64,000 nt of DNA from G963663365 sp963663365 (GCA_963663365.2 CAXXIH010000008.1:2170001-2234000); one strand, 5' to 3'; numbered from the stretch's first letter, positions 26,968 through 36,337 are shown. A program made the numbers and translations. The notes: a model not told the origin generated them from the letters alone.

Positions 26968-28008
26968 TTAGCCGGTCAAACCCCGGACAATCTCAACAAA
27001 GATATCGTCGAGACTTTTCGTAATATCCCAATTCGGGTAGTGCTGCCGCAGTTTTGAAAGATCCGAAATATAACAAATATGATCCCCTTCACGGTTCTGC
27101 TCGACATACTCGTAATTCATTTTCTTGCCGGTAACCGCTTCAACACGTTCAAACGCTTCTAAAATCGAGCAGGAATTACCGCGTCCCCCGCCGATATTAT
27201 AAACCTCACCGCAACGGGGAGCTTTGGCGATCTCTTCAATCGCGCGTGCAACATCGAAAGAATGGATATTGTCGCGTACTTGCTTGCCTTTATAGCCAAA
27301 TACCCGGTAAAGGCCCCCGGCCACATTCACTTTAATGAGATAACTCAAAAAACCGTGCAATTCCACACCGGAATGATTCGGGCCGGTAAGACAACCGCCG
27401 CGCAGACACGTCGTTTTCATGCCGAAATAGCGGCCGTATTCTTGTACCATGATATCGGCAGCGGCTTTGGATGCACCAAAGATGCTGTGCTTTGAGCGGT
27501 CCAGACGCATCGTCTCCGAAATCCCATCCCAATCTTCTTTGCGGGCGTATTCCCAACGCTTTTCTTGTTCCTCGAATGGAATCTCGTTGGGGGCGTCTCC
27601 GTAAACCTTATTTGTGCTCATATGCACAAACACGGCATCGGGGCGGTGTCGCCGCGTCCCCTCAAGCAGATTCAGGGTTCCCACAGCATTGACATCGAAA
27701 TCATCAAAAGGGCGGTCTTTCGCGAGATCGTGTGATGGTTGTGCGGCACAATGCACAATCAGATCGAATGGCTCTCGCTCAAGCAATCCAAGCACGGCTT
27801 CCCGGTTGCGAATATCCAATTCAAGATGCTGAAACTGCTTGGTTGCAGCCTTCAGACGGTTCAGGTTCCAACTCGTATCCCCTTTGGGACCGAAAAAGTC
27901 CGCGCGCATATTGTTGTCGACTCCGGTTACGGAGTGATCTCGACTGTCAAAATACTCGACAACTTCCGACCCGATTAATCCGCTTGAACCGGTCACAAGA
28001 ATCTTCAT
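26968..28008 (-). CDS. NAD-dependent sugar epimerase (CDP-paratose 2-epimerase-like)
   Basis: A 346-residue short-chain dehydrogenase/reductase. The Rossmann motif is TGSSGLIG at residues 6-13, and MRADFFGP and a GGCLTGPNHSG block match the CDP-paratose 2-epimerase-like group. The usual Y-x-x-x-K dyad appears as F-G-A-S-K within SIFGASKAAAD, so the catalytic Tyr position is Phe. It would act on a nucleotide sugar for surface glycans. The ATG at 28008 has GGAG 7 nt upstream; an extended frame from 28155 has no family resemblance. Confidence 0.83.
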   Translation of the reverse strand: MKILVTGSSGLIGSEVVEYFDSRDHSVTGVDNNMRADFFGPKGDTSWNLNRLKAATKQFQHLELDIRNREAVLGLLEREPFDLIVHCAAQPSHDLAKDRPFDDFDVNAVGTLNLLEGTRRHRPDAVFVHMSTNKVYGDAPNEIPFEEQEKRWEYARKEDWDGISETMRLDRSKHSIFGASKAAADIMVQEYGRYFGMKTTCLRGGCLTGPNHSGVELHGFLSYLIKVNVAGGLYRVFGYKGKQVRDNIHSFDVARAIEEIAKAPRCGEVYNIGGGRGNSCSILEAFERVEAVTGKKMNYEYVEQNREGDHICYISDLSKLRQHYPNWDITKSLDDIFVEIVRGLTG

Positions 28009-28376
28009 CAGCAAACTCCAAATTTCGTTCCCATGAATTAAAGGAAAGAGGAATAATCTGCACACAATGTGAACGTAACTGCAAATCTTACGGCCTTGGA
28101 CGAACCCGTGAAAGGTTGAAAACAAGCCATTTCCGCAACTCAACTTGTCAACCACCGGCCATCAAGCAGAACCATTGCTGCAAAAATCGGAAATCCGTTC
28201 AAATAAATCCCTAAACCGGGAAGGCAATATGGGATAGGACCATTGCATACAATAAATGAGCTGGCATAGAGTGATCGGCCTTGTATACGCCATTGAGCAT
28301 TTCTACGCTCAATGCCGGGTAGGCACTATGCAGTTCCAATGCCGTACAGCATGATACGTTTGACCGGAGACTTCTA
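28009..28376. other. Noncoding divergent gap upstream of the DAHP synthase gene
   Basis: This 368-bp gap separates the epimerase gene from the divergent DAHP synthase gene and must hold promoters for both, though none fits well. It contains a perfect 8-bp inverted repeat (28291-28314) about 60 nt before the synthase start. No short open frame with a run of aromatic codons, as expected for classic attenuation, was seen. Confidence 0.4.
28291..28314 (+). promoter_or_regulatory. Leader hairpin upstream of aroF
   Basis: CATTGAGC, an 8-nt loop and GCTCAATG pair perfectly. The hairpin ends 62 nt before the DAHP synthase ATG and is not followed by a T-tract. It may be an operator dyad or a leader structure that controls the first step of the shikimate pathway; the role is inferred from position only. 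Confidence 0.35.
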
Positions 28377-29444
28377 ATGATTATCACGATGGAGCCGGGC
28401 TCCACAAAAGAACAGATTCAGCAGGTTGAAAAATTCATCGTTTCAGTTGGCTATACGAGCCATCCCATTTACGGCACAAACCTCACGGTTTTGGCCGCCG
28501 TGGGTGATGAACGTGAAAAACCGGGGATTGCCGAGAGAGTGCGCGGCTTCGCCAGCGTCCAAAAAGTCGAACTCATCCTGCCACCTTACAAACTCGTATC
28601 ACGGCGGCCGGGCCCCGGTGTCACACGGGAACAAACAGTCGTCAAAATTGAAATTGAGTGGAAAGATGGAAAGAACACAGTTTCCATCGGCGGAGGAACC
28701 TGCATCGTCATGGCTGGCCCGTGTTCAGTGGAAGACCGGGAGCAGATCATTACCACGGCTAAAATCGCCCAAAGGCACGGTGCCAGTATGCTCCGTGGCG
28801 GCGCATTCAAACCCCGGACATCTCCATACAGTTTTCAGGGTTTGGAAGAAGAAGGCCTTAAATACCTTGCCGAAGCCCGTCATGAAACCGGCTTGCCTGT
28901 TGTGACCGAACTCATGGATCAGCACCACATTGAATTGCTGGATCGATATGCGGACATGATTCAGATCGGCGCCCGTAATATGCAAAACTTCACATTGCTC
29001 AAATCTTTGGGCCAAACTCAAAAAGCCGTTCTGCTCAAGCGGGGAATGTCTTCCACTCTGGATGAATGGCTTATGTCAGCCGAATACATCTTGGCGCAGG
29101 GCAACAGCAACGTAATTCTCTGCGAAAGAGGCATACGCACATTTGAGAATGCCTATCGCAATACGCTGGATCTAAACGCCATTCCGAAATTGCGGAGCCT
29201 TACACATCTTCCGATCATTGTAGATCCCAGTCATGGAACCGGTGCTTGGGATATGGTTATTCCTATGGCCAAAGCAGGATTGGCTTGCGGTGCGGATGGC
29301 CTCATGATCGAAATTCATCCCGACCCGGAAAATGCTTTTTCGGATGGCGCTCAGTCATTAACAGAAAAGACCTTTTCAAAGCTGATGGAAGAAATTCAGC
29401 CCATCGCCCGTGCGGTCGGTAAAACGCCAGTTTGGTCATCATAA
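28377..29444 (+). CDS. aroF: 3-deoxy-7-phosphoheptulonate synthase (DAHP synthase)
   Basis: A 355-residue enzyme of the AroF/Thermotoga type. Residues 1-70 form a ferredoxin-like regulatory domain that in relatives binds Tyr or Phe. The catalytic barrel starts near VMAGPCSVEDREQI (metal-binding Cys) and has RGGAFKPRTSPYSFQG, LLKRGMSSTLDEWLM, CERGIRTFE, DPSHGTG and EIHPDPE. It condenses phosphoenolpyruvate and erythrose 4-phosphate, the first step to aromatic amino acids. GGAG lies 7 nt before the ATG. No other shikimate gene is in the window. Confidence 0.95.
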   Translation: MIITMEPGSTKEQIQQVEKFIVSVGYTSHPIYGTNLTVLAAVGDEREKPGIAERVRGFASVQKVELILPPYKLVSRRPGPGVTREQTVVKIEIEWKDGKNTVSIGGGTCIVMAGPCSVEDREQIITTAKIAQRHGASMLRGGAFKPRTSPYSFQGLEEEGLKYLAEARHETGLPVVTELMDQHHIELLDRYADMIQIGARNMQNFTLLKSLGQTQKAVLLKRGMSSTLDEWLMSAEYILAQGNSNVILCERGIRTFENAYRNTLDLNAIPKLRSLTHLPIIVDPSHGTGAWDMVIPMAKAGLACGADGLMIEIHPDPENAFSDGAQSLTEKTFSKLMEEIQPIARAVGKTPVWSS

Positions 29445-29454
29445 GATTTTCCAC

Positions 29455-29472
29455 ATGGCTGCTTCCAGCCAT
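29455..29472 (+). terminator. Possible weak terminator after aroF
   Basis: ATGGCTG, loop CTTC and CAGCCAT make a perfect 7-bp stem 11 nt after the aroF stop. The nearest T-run (TGCTTTTC) begins about 10 nt later, too far for a strong intrinsic terminator. Confidence 0.3.
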
Positions 29473-29534
29473 AAGAGAATTGCTTTTCATGCACTGTTGA
29501 ACCGGATATCGTCGATCTTAGAGTGCCAAGGCCC

Positions 29535-30659
29535 ATGATCTATCTGGACCATAATGCTACATCTCCGCTTCGGCCCCAGGTTCGGGAAACCATGGTGGAA
29601 TGCCTAGCGGAGAACTATGGCAATCCGGCAAGTCAACACGCTTTGGGACGCAAAGCCTGGAATATCGTCGAAGAAGCGCGTGAGTCGATAGCAAGTCTTT
29701 TGGGAGCCAATCCTTCTGAGATTGTCTTTACGAGCGGCGGAACCGAATCCAACCACTTAGCGCTTTTCGGAACGTTCTATGCAGACATCGAACACCAGCG
29801 GAAAATAGTCATATCTCAGGCAGAGCATCCCTCGGTGCATGAAGCGTTTAATTTGCTTCGAGATAGAGGAGCAGCGGGTGAATATGTGCTCGTCGATAAA
29901 GAGGCCCGTATCGACCTGCCGCATCTTGAAAGTCTCCTCCAAACAAATAACACAATTCTCTCAATCCAAGGCGCGAATCATGAAACCGGGACAATCCAGC
30001 CTTTGGCAGAAGCGGTCCGTCTGGCAAAAGAACGAGGAGCAATCGTGCATAGTGATCTTGTGCAATGGATTGGAAAACTTCCCTTTAGCGTCGCAGATTC
30101 GGGCATTGACCTGGCAAGTGTGGCGCCCCACAAATTCGGAGGTCCCAAAGGCATTGGAATCTTATTCATCCGCAAAGGAACAAAGTGGAAAAGTGGAATT
30201 CCCGGCGCTCAAGAAGAAGGTCGTCGAGGGGGAACACCTGATGTGGCCGCGATTGCCGGTGCGGGTGTCGCCGCCAGACTGTTGATCCAGGAAAGTTCAC
30301 ACGTCGCAGACGTGGCGCTCCTACGTGACGAATTATGGAGAGGCATGGCCCAACTGCCCGGTGTGATTAGATTCTCTCCCGAATTTGGAATCCTTCCTAA
30401 TACATTGATGATTGGGATTGACACTTGGAATGCTGACCGACTGGTCGCGGCATTGGATCGTGCAGGATTGGCTGTCTCAGCCGGATCGGCATGTTCATCG
30501 GGAGCGGGGCGTCCGTCTCCGGTTTTGCTGGCTATGGATTATCATGAGGAAATTGCCAGAAAGGGTGTCCGCTTGAGTTTGGGTTGGAATACAACACACA
30601 ATGAAATAATTGAGGCGATCCGCATCTTTTCGCAAGTAGCAGTCTCCTCGAATGGCTAA
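29535..30659 (+). CDS. Cysteine desulfurase (NifS/IscS-like)
   Basis: A 374-residue PLP enzyme starting MIYLDHNATSPLRP, the family hallmark. The PLP lysine is Lys200 in APHKFGGPKG, His98 lies in AEHPSV, Asp174 in HSDLVQ, and the catalytic Cys320 in SAGSACSSGAG. It removes sulfur from cysteine for Fe-S clusters or tRNA thiolation. A GTG at 29523 could add four residues. No iscU or other Fe-S scaffold gene is adjacent, so this copy may serve tRNA thiolation or the several radical SAM enzymes of the cell. Confidence 0.92.
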   Translation: MIYLDHNATSPLRPQVRETMVECLAENYGNPASQHALGRKAWNIVEEARESIASLLGANPSEIVFTSGGTESNHLALFGTFYADIEHQRKIVISQAEHPSVHEAFNLLRDRGAAGEYVLVDKEARIDLPHLESLLQTNNTILSIQGANHETGTIQPLAEAVRLAKERGAIVHSDLVQWIGKLPFSVADSGIDLASVAPHKFGGPKGIGILFIRKGTKWKSGIPGAQEEGRRGGTPDVAAIAGAGVAARLLIQESSHVADVALLRDELWRGMAQLPGVIRFSPEFGILPNTLMIGIDTWNADRLVAALDRAGLAVSAGSACSSGAGRPSPVLLAMDYHEEIARKGVRLSLGWNTTHNEIIEAIRIFSQVAVSSNG

Positions 30660-30765
30660 CCTGAATCCCTGCAACCCGCTAAGGTCAAATTCTCTCGCCT
30701 TCATGGCCTGAGAGCATGTAAACAAAAATAAACATTTTTAATCTGTTTCGATCAGACAATAGACA

Positions 30766-31299
30766 ATGCGAATTACCGCTGGAATCTATAAAGGGCGTAA
30801 GTTGAACGTTCCCAAAGGATTAACAGTTCGCCCAACAACAGACTACATGCGCCAGGCGCTTTTCAATATTCTCGGAGATGCGGTCCAAGGCGCCAAGTTA
30901 ATGGACTTATTCGCGGGAACAGGCGCAATAGGCATCGAGGCTCTTTCCCGCGGTGCGGAACACGTCACTTTCGTCGAACGTAACCGTAAAGTAATCAGCA
31001 TATTAAAGAGAAATTTGGAAACTCTCGAAATTCCCCAAAAAGCCTATGCAATTTGGGCCAAAGATGTATCGGCATTACGCCCGAGCCAAGCCGTATGGGA
31101 TATCCTATTCGCGGATCCACCTTATGATGTGCTAAACTTCGATCTCGCACCGCTTGCTGAGAGCATTGGTAATCCCCAGGCTCTACTCGTGGTGGAACAC
31201 AGTGCCAAAAATCCACCGGAAGAATCGGATGTCATGCTTGTTGATCGGCGTGTTTACGGGCAGAGCTGTCTTTCTTTTTATCGATTCAACCGGGATTAG
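30766..31299 (+). CDS. rsmD: 16S rRNA (guanine-966-N2)-methyltransferase
   Basis: A 177-residue Rossmann methyltransferase. It begins MRITAGIYKGRKLNVP with T-V-R-P-T-T-D, has the SAM site MDLFAGTGAIGIEALSRG and the N-methyltransferase motif FADPPYD. It methylates G966 of 16S rRNA. It stands before coaD, the usual neighbour in many bacteria, with 88 nt between. Confidence 0.93.
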   Translation: MRITAGIYKGRKLNVPKGLTVRPTTDYMRQALFNILGDAVQGAKLMDLFAGTGAIGIEALSRGAEHVTFVERNRKVISILKRNLETLEIPQKAYAIWAKDVSALRPSQAVWDILFADPPYDVLNFDLAPLAESIGNPQALLVVEHSAKNPPEESDVMLVDRRVYGQSCLSFYRFNRD

Positions 31300-31387
31300 C
31301 AGGGACATAATTTGCCCGGAGAGGGTCAAATGGCCTATTCTGCCCGCTGTTCTTCGCGCTGTGCGTTTCTCTTAAGGATTCCATGCC

Positions 31388-31885
31388 ATGAAGCATAGCG
31401 CGATATATCCTGGCAGTTTCGACCCTGTGACCCTTGGCCATCTCGATCTGATCGAGCGTGGCGCGGGTTTGTTTAACCGTTTGGTGGTTGCCGTTGCTGC
31501 CAATCCGAGTAAGGCTCCGCTTTTCACATTGTCGGAACGGATTGAGATGCTGGAGTCCGTCATTGGGCATCTCAATAACGTCGAGGTCCGAAAGTTCGAT
31601 GGATTGATGGTCGAATTTGCCAGGGCCAACGGTATCGGCATTGTGCTTCGGGGTTTGCGGGCAATGCTCGATTTTGAATACGAACTCGATATGACTTTAA
31701 CAAACCGGCAACTTGCGCCGGATATAGAAACCATGTTTTTGATGCCAAATTTGCAGTACACATTCCTTCGTTCGAGCCTGGTGAAAAACGTCGCCAGCCT
31801 TGGTGGCGATCTAAAGCCGTTTGTGCCGAAGACCCTTGTCGAACGTGTTATGCAACGCTGCAAAGATCAGAATGGAGTTTCCTAA
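31388..31885 (+). CDS. coaD: Phosphopantetheine adenylyltransferase
   Basis: A 165-residue nucleotidyltransferase with the opening YPGSFDPVTLGHLDLIERG that contains the H-x-G-H-like ATP site, RGLRAMLDFEYE, and the C-terminal FLRSSLVKNVASLGGD with the S-S-x-x-R-like switch. It makes dephospho-CoA, the fourth step of CoA synthesis, and its neighbourhood with fatty-acid genes supplies the 4'-phosphopantetheine pathway for acyl carrier protein. Its stop overlaps the rpmF start by one base. Confidence 0.95.
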   Translation: MKHSAIYPGSFDPVTLGHLDLIERGAGLFNRLVVAVAANPSKAPLFTLSERIEMLESVIGHLNNVEVRKFDGLMVEFARANGIGIVLRGLRAMLDFEYELDMTLTNRQLAPDIETMFLMPNLQYTFLRSSLVKNVASLGGDLKPFVPKTLVERVMQRCKDQNGVS

Positions 31886-32067
31886 TGGCTCATCCTAAGC
31901 ACCGCAAATCCAAGTCGAAGACACGGATGAAGAGAAGCCATCATGCCCTCACCGCCCCGCGCGTAATTGAATGCGCGAATTGCGGCGATATGCATTTGCC
32001 TCACCGCATTTGCCCGGCGTGTGGTTACTATCGGGATGCGAAACGAGTCGCCGGTTCTGAGGCGTAA
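31885..32067 (+). CDS. rpmF: Ribosomal protein bL32
   Basis: A 60-residue ribosomal protein: MAHPKHRKSKSKTRMKRSHH at the N-terminus and a zinc ribbon CANCG...CPACG. This is the zinc-binding form of bL32. It sits between coaD and plsX, the widespread rpmF-plsX-fab arrangement that links ribosome and membrane lipid supply. Confidence 0.96.
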   Translation: MAHPKHRKSKSKTRMKRSHHALTAPRVIECANCGDMHLPHRICPACGYYRDAKRVAGSEA

Positions 32068-32073
32068 GCGCTG

Positions 32074-33105
32074 ATGGCCCGCGTCGTACTCGACGCTATG
32101 GGGGGTGATAGTGCCCCGGATGTAATCATCGAGGGGGTGCGCATTTTCCGGCAGGAAGATGACACTACTGAGATATTTTTAACCGGTCCCATCGAACGTC
32201 TGGAACCGGCCACAAAAGATATCAAATGTACACTTGTGCCCGCATCCGAGGTGGTGGGGATGCATGAATCCCCCTCCGCAGCAGTCAAAACAAAGCGTGA
32301 TTCGTCCATCGCCAAAGGCATTGGCCTTGTCAAAGAGAATCAAGCCGATGCATTTGTGACAATGGGCAATTCAGGCGCAGCGATTGCCTTTGCATTATTT
32401 CAACTTGGACGGCTACCGGGCGTGAGTCGTCCAGGTTTAATGACTCCGATGCCCAGCAAGGCCGGACGTACTCTGGTCTGCGATGTGGGTGCTGTCGTTG
32501 ATTGCAAACCTGAGCATTTGCTTCACTTCGCTGTATTGGTTTCCGTCTATTCGTCAGAGGTTTATCAAACCAAGAATCCTCGAGTTGGCCTGCTCTCAAT
32601 CGGCGAAGAAAGATCCAAAGGCAACGAACTGACCAACGGTGCGTACACGTTATTGGAAAAAAGTGGATTGAATTTCATCGGATATGTTGAAGGCAACGAT
32701 ATTGCCGGCGGCAAAGCCGATGTAGTTATATGCGATGGATTTGTCGGCAATGTAATTCTCAAATTCGGGGAAGGCATTGTTGATTATGTCTTTGCGGCAT
32801 TGCGCCAGAGCCTTCGCCATGTGTTAGAAGAAAGCCACGCAGATGCCGAAACCAGTAAGCAAAGAAGTGATTTCTTCAAGTCGGTTGTTTCAAGTGTTGA
32901 TTATGCTGAGATCGGTTGCGCGCCCTTAATGGGAGTCAATGGTCTCTGCTTTGTGGGGCATGGCCGCAGTCAGCCGCGAGCAGTGGCAAATGCAATCCGA
33001 ACCGCCCGTAACGCGGCGGCGCATCGATCCGTAATTGAGCGGCAGCGTGATACGATCCAAGAGGTTCTAGCCAGGATCGAAAAATCGCCACCCGTATTGG
33101 CCTAA
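32074..33105 (+). CDS. plsX: Phosphate acyltransferase PlsX
   Basis: A 343-residue protein with the start MARVVLDAMGGDSAPDVIIEG, then SGAAIAFALFQLGRLPGVSRP, GLLSIGEERSKGNEL and CDGFVGNVILKF, all PlsX landmarks. It converts acyl-ACP to acyl-phosphate for phospholipid synthesis at the inner membrane face. It follows rpmF by 6 nt; fabH starts 90 nt later. Confidence 0.96.
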   Translation: MARVVLDAMGGDSAPDVIIEGVRIFRQEDDTTEIFLTGPIERLEPATKDIKCTLVPASEVVGMHESPSAAVKTKRDSSIAKGIGLVKENQADAFVTMGNSGAAIAFALFQLGRLPGVSRPGLMTPMPSKAGRTLVCDVGAVVDCKPEHLLHFAVLVSVYSSEVYQTKNPRVGLLSIGEERSKGNELTNGAYTLLEKSGLNFIGYVEGNDIAGGKADVVICDGFVGNVILKFGEGIVDYVFAALRQSLRHVLEESHADAETSKQRSDFFKSVVSSVDYAEIGCAPLMGVNGLCFVGHGRSQPRAVANAIRTARNAAAHRSVIERQRDTIQEVLARIEKSPPVLA

Positions 33106-33195
33106 TTCCGTATGGCCTACACCCGAATAACAAACAGGTGGAATTGAAATAACGATTCTGCCCGAATCGTCTCTGTAAGGGAGTTCGTTGCAAAA

Positions 33196-34173
33196 ATGAT
33201 GAAAGCGTATATTACGGCGACCGGCATGGCCGTTCCCGAAAAAGTACTTACAAATAATGATCTTTCTGAACTCGTCGAAACAAGTGACGAATGGATTCGT
33301 ACAAGAACGGGAATGGTGCAGCGTCATGTGACGCAAAACGGCGAAGCCTCATCCGATCTCGCGCTGCTTGCTTCACAGCAAGCCCTAAAAGAGGCTGGTC
33401 TCACACCAAATGATCTGGATGCCATTATCGTCGCAACGATTACTCCCGATTATATTTTCCCCAGCACGGCGTGCGTATTGCAAAGCAAACTCGGTATCCA
33501 TAGCTGCGCGGCCTTTGATATATCCGCGGCTTGTACTGGATTCATATACGCCCTCTCTACCGCCAATGGATTTATCGCATCGGGAATGTTCAAGCGAATT
33601 CTCGTCGTCGGCGTCGACGTTTTAACAAAAACAGTCGACTGGAAAGACCGTGGAACGGCTGTTTTATTTGGAGATGGCGCAGGCGCGGCGATTGTCGAAG
33701 GCTCTGAAACAAAAGGCGTAATCGCATCGGCTCTGCATGCCAATGGCGATCACGTAGAACTCCTCTATCAACCCGCCGGAGGATCGCGTACACCGATGTG
33801 CCATGAAGCAATTGACCGTGGCGATCAATATATTGTGGTTAAAGGAAGAGAAATCTACCGCCACGCAACGGTATGTATGCCCGAAGCGGTAATGGAAGTA
33901 CTCGCTTCATGTGGTAAAGAAAAAGAAGAGGTAGATCTTATTATTCCGCACCAAGCCAATATGCGTATAATCGAAGCCGTTGCTCAACGTCTCGGTATTC
34001 CGCTCGAGAAGTTTTATATTAACATTCAAAAATATGCCAATACTTCGGCGGCGACTGTGCCTATGGCTATTCATGAAGCACGCCATGACGGCACGATAAA
34101 AGATGGCGACCTTGTTGGGCTTTGCTCGTTTGGTGCGGGCCTGACTTGGGGTGCAAACCTGCTCCAATTCTAA
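33196..34173 (+). CDS. fabH: 3-oxoacyl-ACP synthase III
   Basis: A 325-residue thiolase-fold enzyme. The catalytic triad is visible as Cys113 (ISAACTGF), His252 (IPHQANMRI) and Asn282 (KYANTSAA). It starts fatty-acid elongation by condensing acetyl-CoA with malonyl-ACP. The two adjacent ATG codons at 33196 and 33199 are both possible starts. It lies in the plsX-fabH-fabD-fabG-acpP operon. Confidence 0.96.
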   Translation: MMKAYITATGMAVPEKVLTNNDLSELVETSDEWIRTRTGMVQRHVTQNGEASSDLALLASQQALKEAGLTPNDLDAIIVATITPDYIFPSTACVLQSKLGIHSCAAFDISAACTGFIYALSTANGFIASGMFKRILVVGVDVLTKTVDWKDRGTAVLFGDGAGAAIVEGSETKGVIASALHANGDHVELLYQPAGGSRTPMCHEAIDRGDQYIVVKGREIYRHATVCMPEAVMEVLASCGKEKEEVDLIIPHQANMRIIEAVAQRLGIPLEKFYINIQKYANTSAATVPMAIHEARHDGTIKDGDLVGLCSFGAGLTWGANLLQF

Positions 34174-34227
34174 CGCCGCATTTTCCTTGGAAGAAAAGAG
34201 CATTTGATCTCCACAAGGAGTTGTTTA

Positions 34228-35163
34228 ATGAAGACCCTTATTCTTTGTCCGGGACAAGGCGCGCAAACTGTGGGAATGGCAAAAGAGCTTATTGAGTCTG
34301 GTGCCGGTTCCGCCAAAATGTTTGAACGTGCAACAGAAATTCTCGGTTGGGATATCGCCAAACTCTGCATCGAAGGTCCGGCTGAAGAACTCAATCGCAC
34401 TGACCGCACACAGCCCGCGCTTTATATGCACTCATGCGCCGCAATTGACAAACTTCAAACAGCTGGATTGGCTTGGGAAATGGCGGCAGGCCATAGCGCA
34501 GGCGAATATGCCGCCCTATATGCATTAAAAGCCTGGTCATTTGAAGAAGGCTTAGAAGTCATTGCCGAAAGAGCCAGACTTATGCACACCGCCGGACAAG
34601 AATGCGGCGGAACAATGGCCGTTAGCCTGGGCCTGCATCCGGATAAGGTCAAAGAAGTCTGCGAAGCCATCGAAGATATCGTTGTGTTGGCCAATCGTAA
34701 CGCCCCCAATCAGGGTGTAATTAGCGGAACACAAAAAGGCGTCGAAAACGCCGTTAATGCTCTCAAAGAAGCAGGAGCGAAACGAGTTTTACCTCTAAAG
34801 GTCAGCGGAGCTTTTCACTCTCCACTGATGCAGTCTGCAAGAACCAAATTTGAAGAATTCCTCGCGGCGAGACCGGCCGATGCGTTGTCTTCTCCGGAAG
34901 GTATTTGGATATCCAACCGCACAGGGAAACCGGAATCCGATCCGGCAATTATTCGAGAAAGCCTTGCCGCCCAACTGACTTCACCTGTTCATTGGCTCGA
35001 AACTGTAGACTGGCTCAAATCTCAAACGCCATTACGCTGTATTGAGGCTGGACCGGGTAATGTACTTCGCGGCTTGTTGAAAACAAATCAGGCCGATATA
35101 CCTGGCTGGGGGGCCGCAACACCGGAAGAAATCGAAAGCGTAAAGAGTGAGGTGCTATTATGA
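34228..35163 (+). CDS. fabD: Malonyl-CoA:ACP transacylase
   Basis: A 311-residue acyltransferase beginning MKTLILCPGQGAQ. The nucleophile is Ser90 in GHSAGE, and VSGAFHSPLMQSA carries the catalytic His. It moves malonyl groups from CoA to ACP. AAGGAG lies 7 nt before the ATG at 34228, so the TTG-started longer frame from 34204 is rejected. Its stop overlaps the fabG start (ATGA). Confidence 0.95.
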   Translation: MKTLILCPGQGAQTVGMAKELIESGAGSAKMFERATEILGWDIAKLCIEGPAEELNRTDRTQPALYMHSCAAIDKLQTAGLAWEMAAGHSAGEYAALYALKAWSFEEGLEVIAERARLMHTAGQECGGTMAVSLGLHPDKVKEVCEAIEDIVVLANRNAPNQGVISGTQKGVENAVNALKEAGAKRVLPLKVSGAFHSPLMQSARTKFEEFLAARPADALSSPEGIWISNRTGKPESDPAIIRESLAAQLTSPVHWLETVDWLKSQTPLRCIEAGPGNVLRGLLKTNQADIPGWGAATPEEIESVKSEVLL

Positions 35164-35891
35164 GTTTGGAAGGTCGTGTTGCTTTTGTGACCGGTGGTGC
35201 CCGGGGGATTGGCGAGGCGATTGTACGCCGTTTAACCGCGCTTGGGGCGCGGGTCATGTTTACTGACCGCAATGAAGAACGAGTAGAAATACTCGGGCAG
35301 AATTATTTCGACCACGTCGCTGCTCAAGTGGCAGATATTACAATCCCCGATCAGGTGGATGCGGCCCTCAAAGCTTGCGTTGATCGTTTCGGGAAACTCG
35401 ACATCCTGGTTAACAATGCCGGCATTACACGTGACGGCCTATTAATGCGCATGAAAGAAGACGATTGGGACTCGGTCCTAACAACCAATCTCAAATCATG
35501 TTACTTAAGTTGTAAAGCTGCGTTCCGTTATATTTCCAAGTCAAAAGCGGGACGAATCGTCAATATGGCTTCAGTCATTGGGATTACCGGAAATGCCGGA
35601 CAAGCCAACTACGCGGCCAGCAAGGCCGGTGTGATTGGATTGACAAAATCAGTCGCAAAAGAACTGGCTCCCAGAGGTGTCACAGTCAATGCCATCGCTC
35701 CCGGTTTTATTGCCACAGATATGACCGCAGCCCTAAAAGACGAAGTCCAACAGGAAATTCTGAGCCGTGTCCCCTTGGCCCGGTATGGAAAACCTGATGA
35801 AGTGGCGGCCTTGGTGGCCTTCCTCGCCAGTGATGAAGCAGCCTATATTACCGGGCAGGTCTTCACCATCGATGGTGGTCTGGCCATATGA
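35160..35891 (+). CDS. fabG: 3-oxoacyl-ACP reductase
   Basis: A 243-residue short-chain dehydrogenase. It has TGGARGIG at 11-18, NNAG, Asn110, Ser138, Tyr151 and Lys155 (YAASK), plus the C-terminal ITGQVFTIDGGLAI. It reduces 3-oxoacyl-ACP with NADPH. It starts within the fabD stop codon, so the two are translationally coupled, and precedes acpP by 76 nt. Confidence 0.95.
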   Translation: MSLEGRVAFVTGGARGIGEAIVRRLTALGARVMFTDRNEERVEILGQNYFDHVAAQVADITIPDQVDAALKACVDRFGKLDILVNNAGITRDGLLMRMKEDDWDSVLTTNLKSCYLSCKAAFRYISKSKAGRIVNMASVIGITGNAGQANYAASKAGVIGLTKSVAKELAPRGVTVNAIAPGFIATDMTAALKDEVQQEILSRVPLARYGKPDEVAALVAFLASDEAAYITGQVFTIDGGLAI

Positions 35892-35967
35892 CAAATATAA
35901 AACTAACTTTATGGTATGCTCACCCGGGAACGGAGAGCTCATAAAGATTTCAAGGAGGTAGCGTTCC

Positions 35968-36213
35968 GTGAGCGCCGATATTGAAGCCAAAGTAAAGTCG
36001 ATCATTGTTGAAAAACTGCGCGTCGACGAAGCTGAAGTCACACCTGAAAAGAACTTTACTCGCGACCTTGGTGCCGATTCATTGGATACCGTTGAATTGG
36101 TGATGGAATTCGAGGAACAGTTCGAAATCGATGAAATTCCTGAAGAGGAAGCCGAGAAGATTCAGACAGTTGGTGATGCCATCAACTATCTAAAGGAGAA
36201 ACTCGGCGAATAA
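35968..36213 (+). CDS. acpP: Acyl carrier protein
   Basis: An 81-residue acidic helical protein with the phosphopantetheine site GADSLD (Ser38) and the typical ELVMEFEEQFEIDEIPEEEA helix. It carries growing acyl chains. Translation begins at GTG (35968) behind a full AAGGAGG ribosome binding site, fitting very high expression. A terminator-like hairpin follows 54 nt after the stop, so fabF downstream is probably under separate control. Confidence 0.96.
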   Translation: MSADIEAKVKSIIVEKLRVDEAEVTPEKNFTRDLGADSLDTVELVMEFEEQFEIDEIPEEEAEKIQTVGDAINYLKEKLGE

Positions 36214-36266
36214 GCGGCCGCCAAAATCGGTCTCTTAAAACATCGTTTCAATTTCTTAACACGTAG

Positions 36267-36297
36267 CCGGTGCGGGCATCGCCCCCGCCGGTTTGTT
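36267..36297 (+). terminator. Intrinsic terminator after acpP
   Basis: CCGGTGCGGGC and GCCCCCGCCGG pair around an ATC loop with one mismatch and one G-U pair, followed by TTTGTT. It lies 53 nt after the acpP stop and would end the plsX-acpP transcript. Confidence 0.7.
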
Positions 36298-36337
36298 ATG
36301 CTAGAAAAGTTGGGGACTCCGCAGTTCCAACTGCGAT

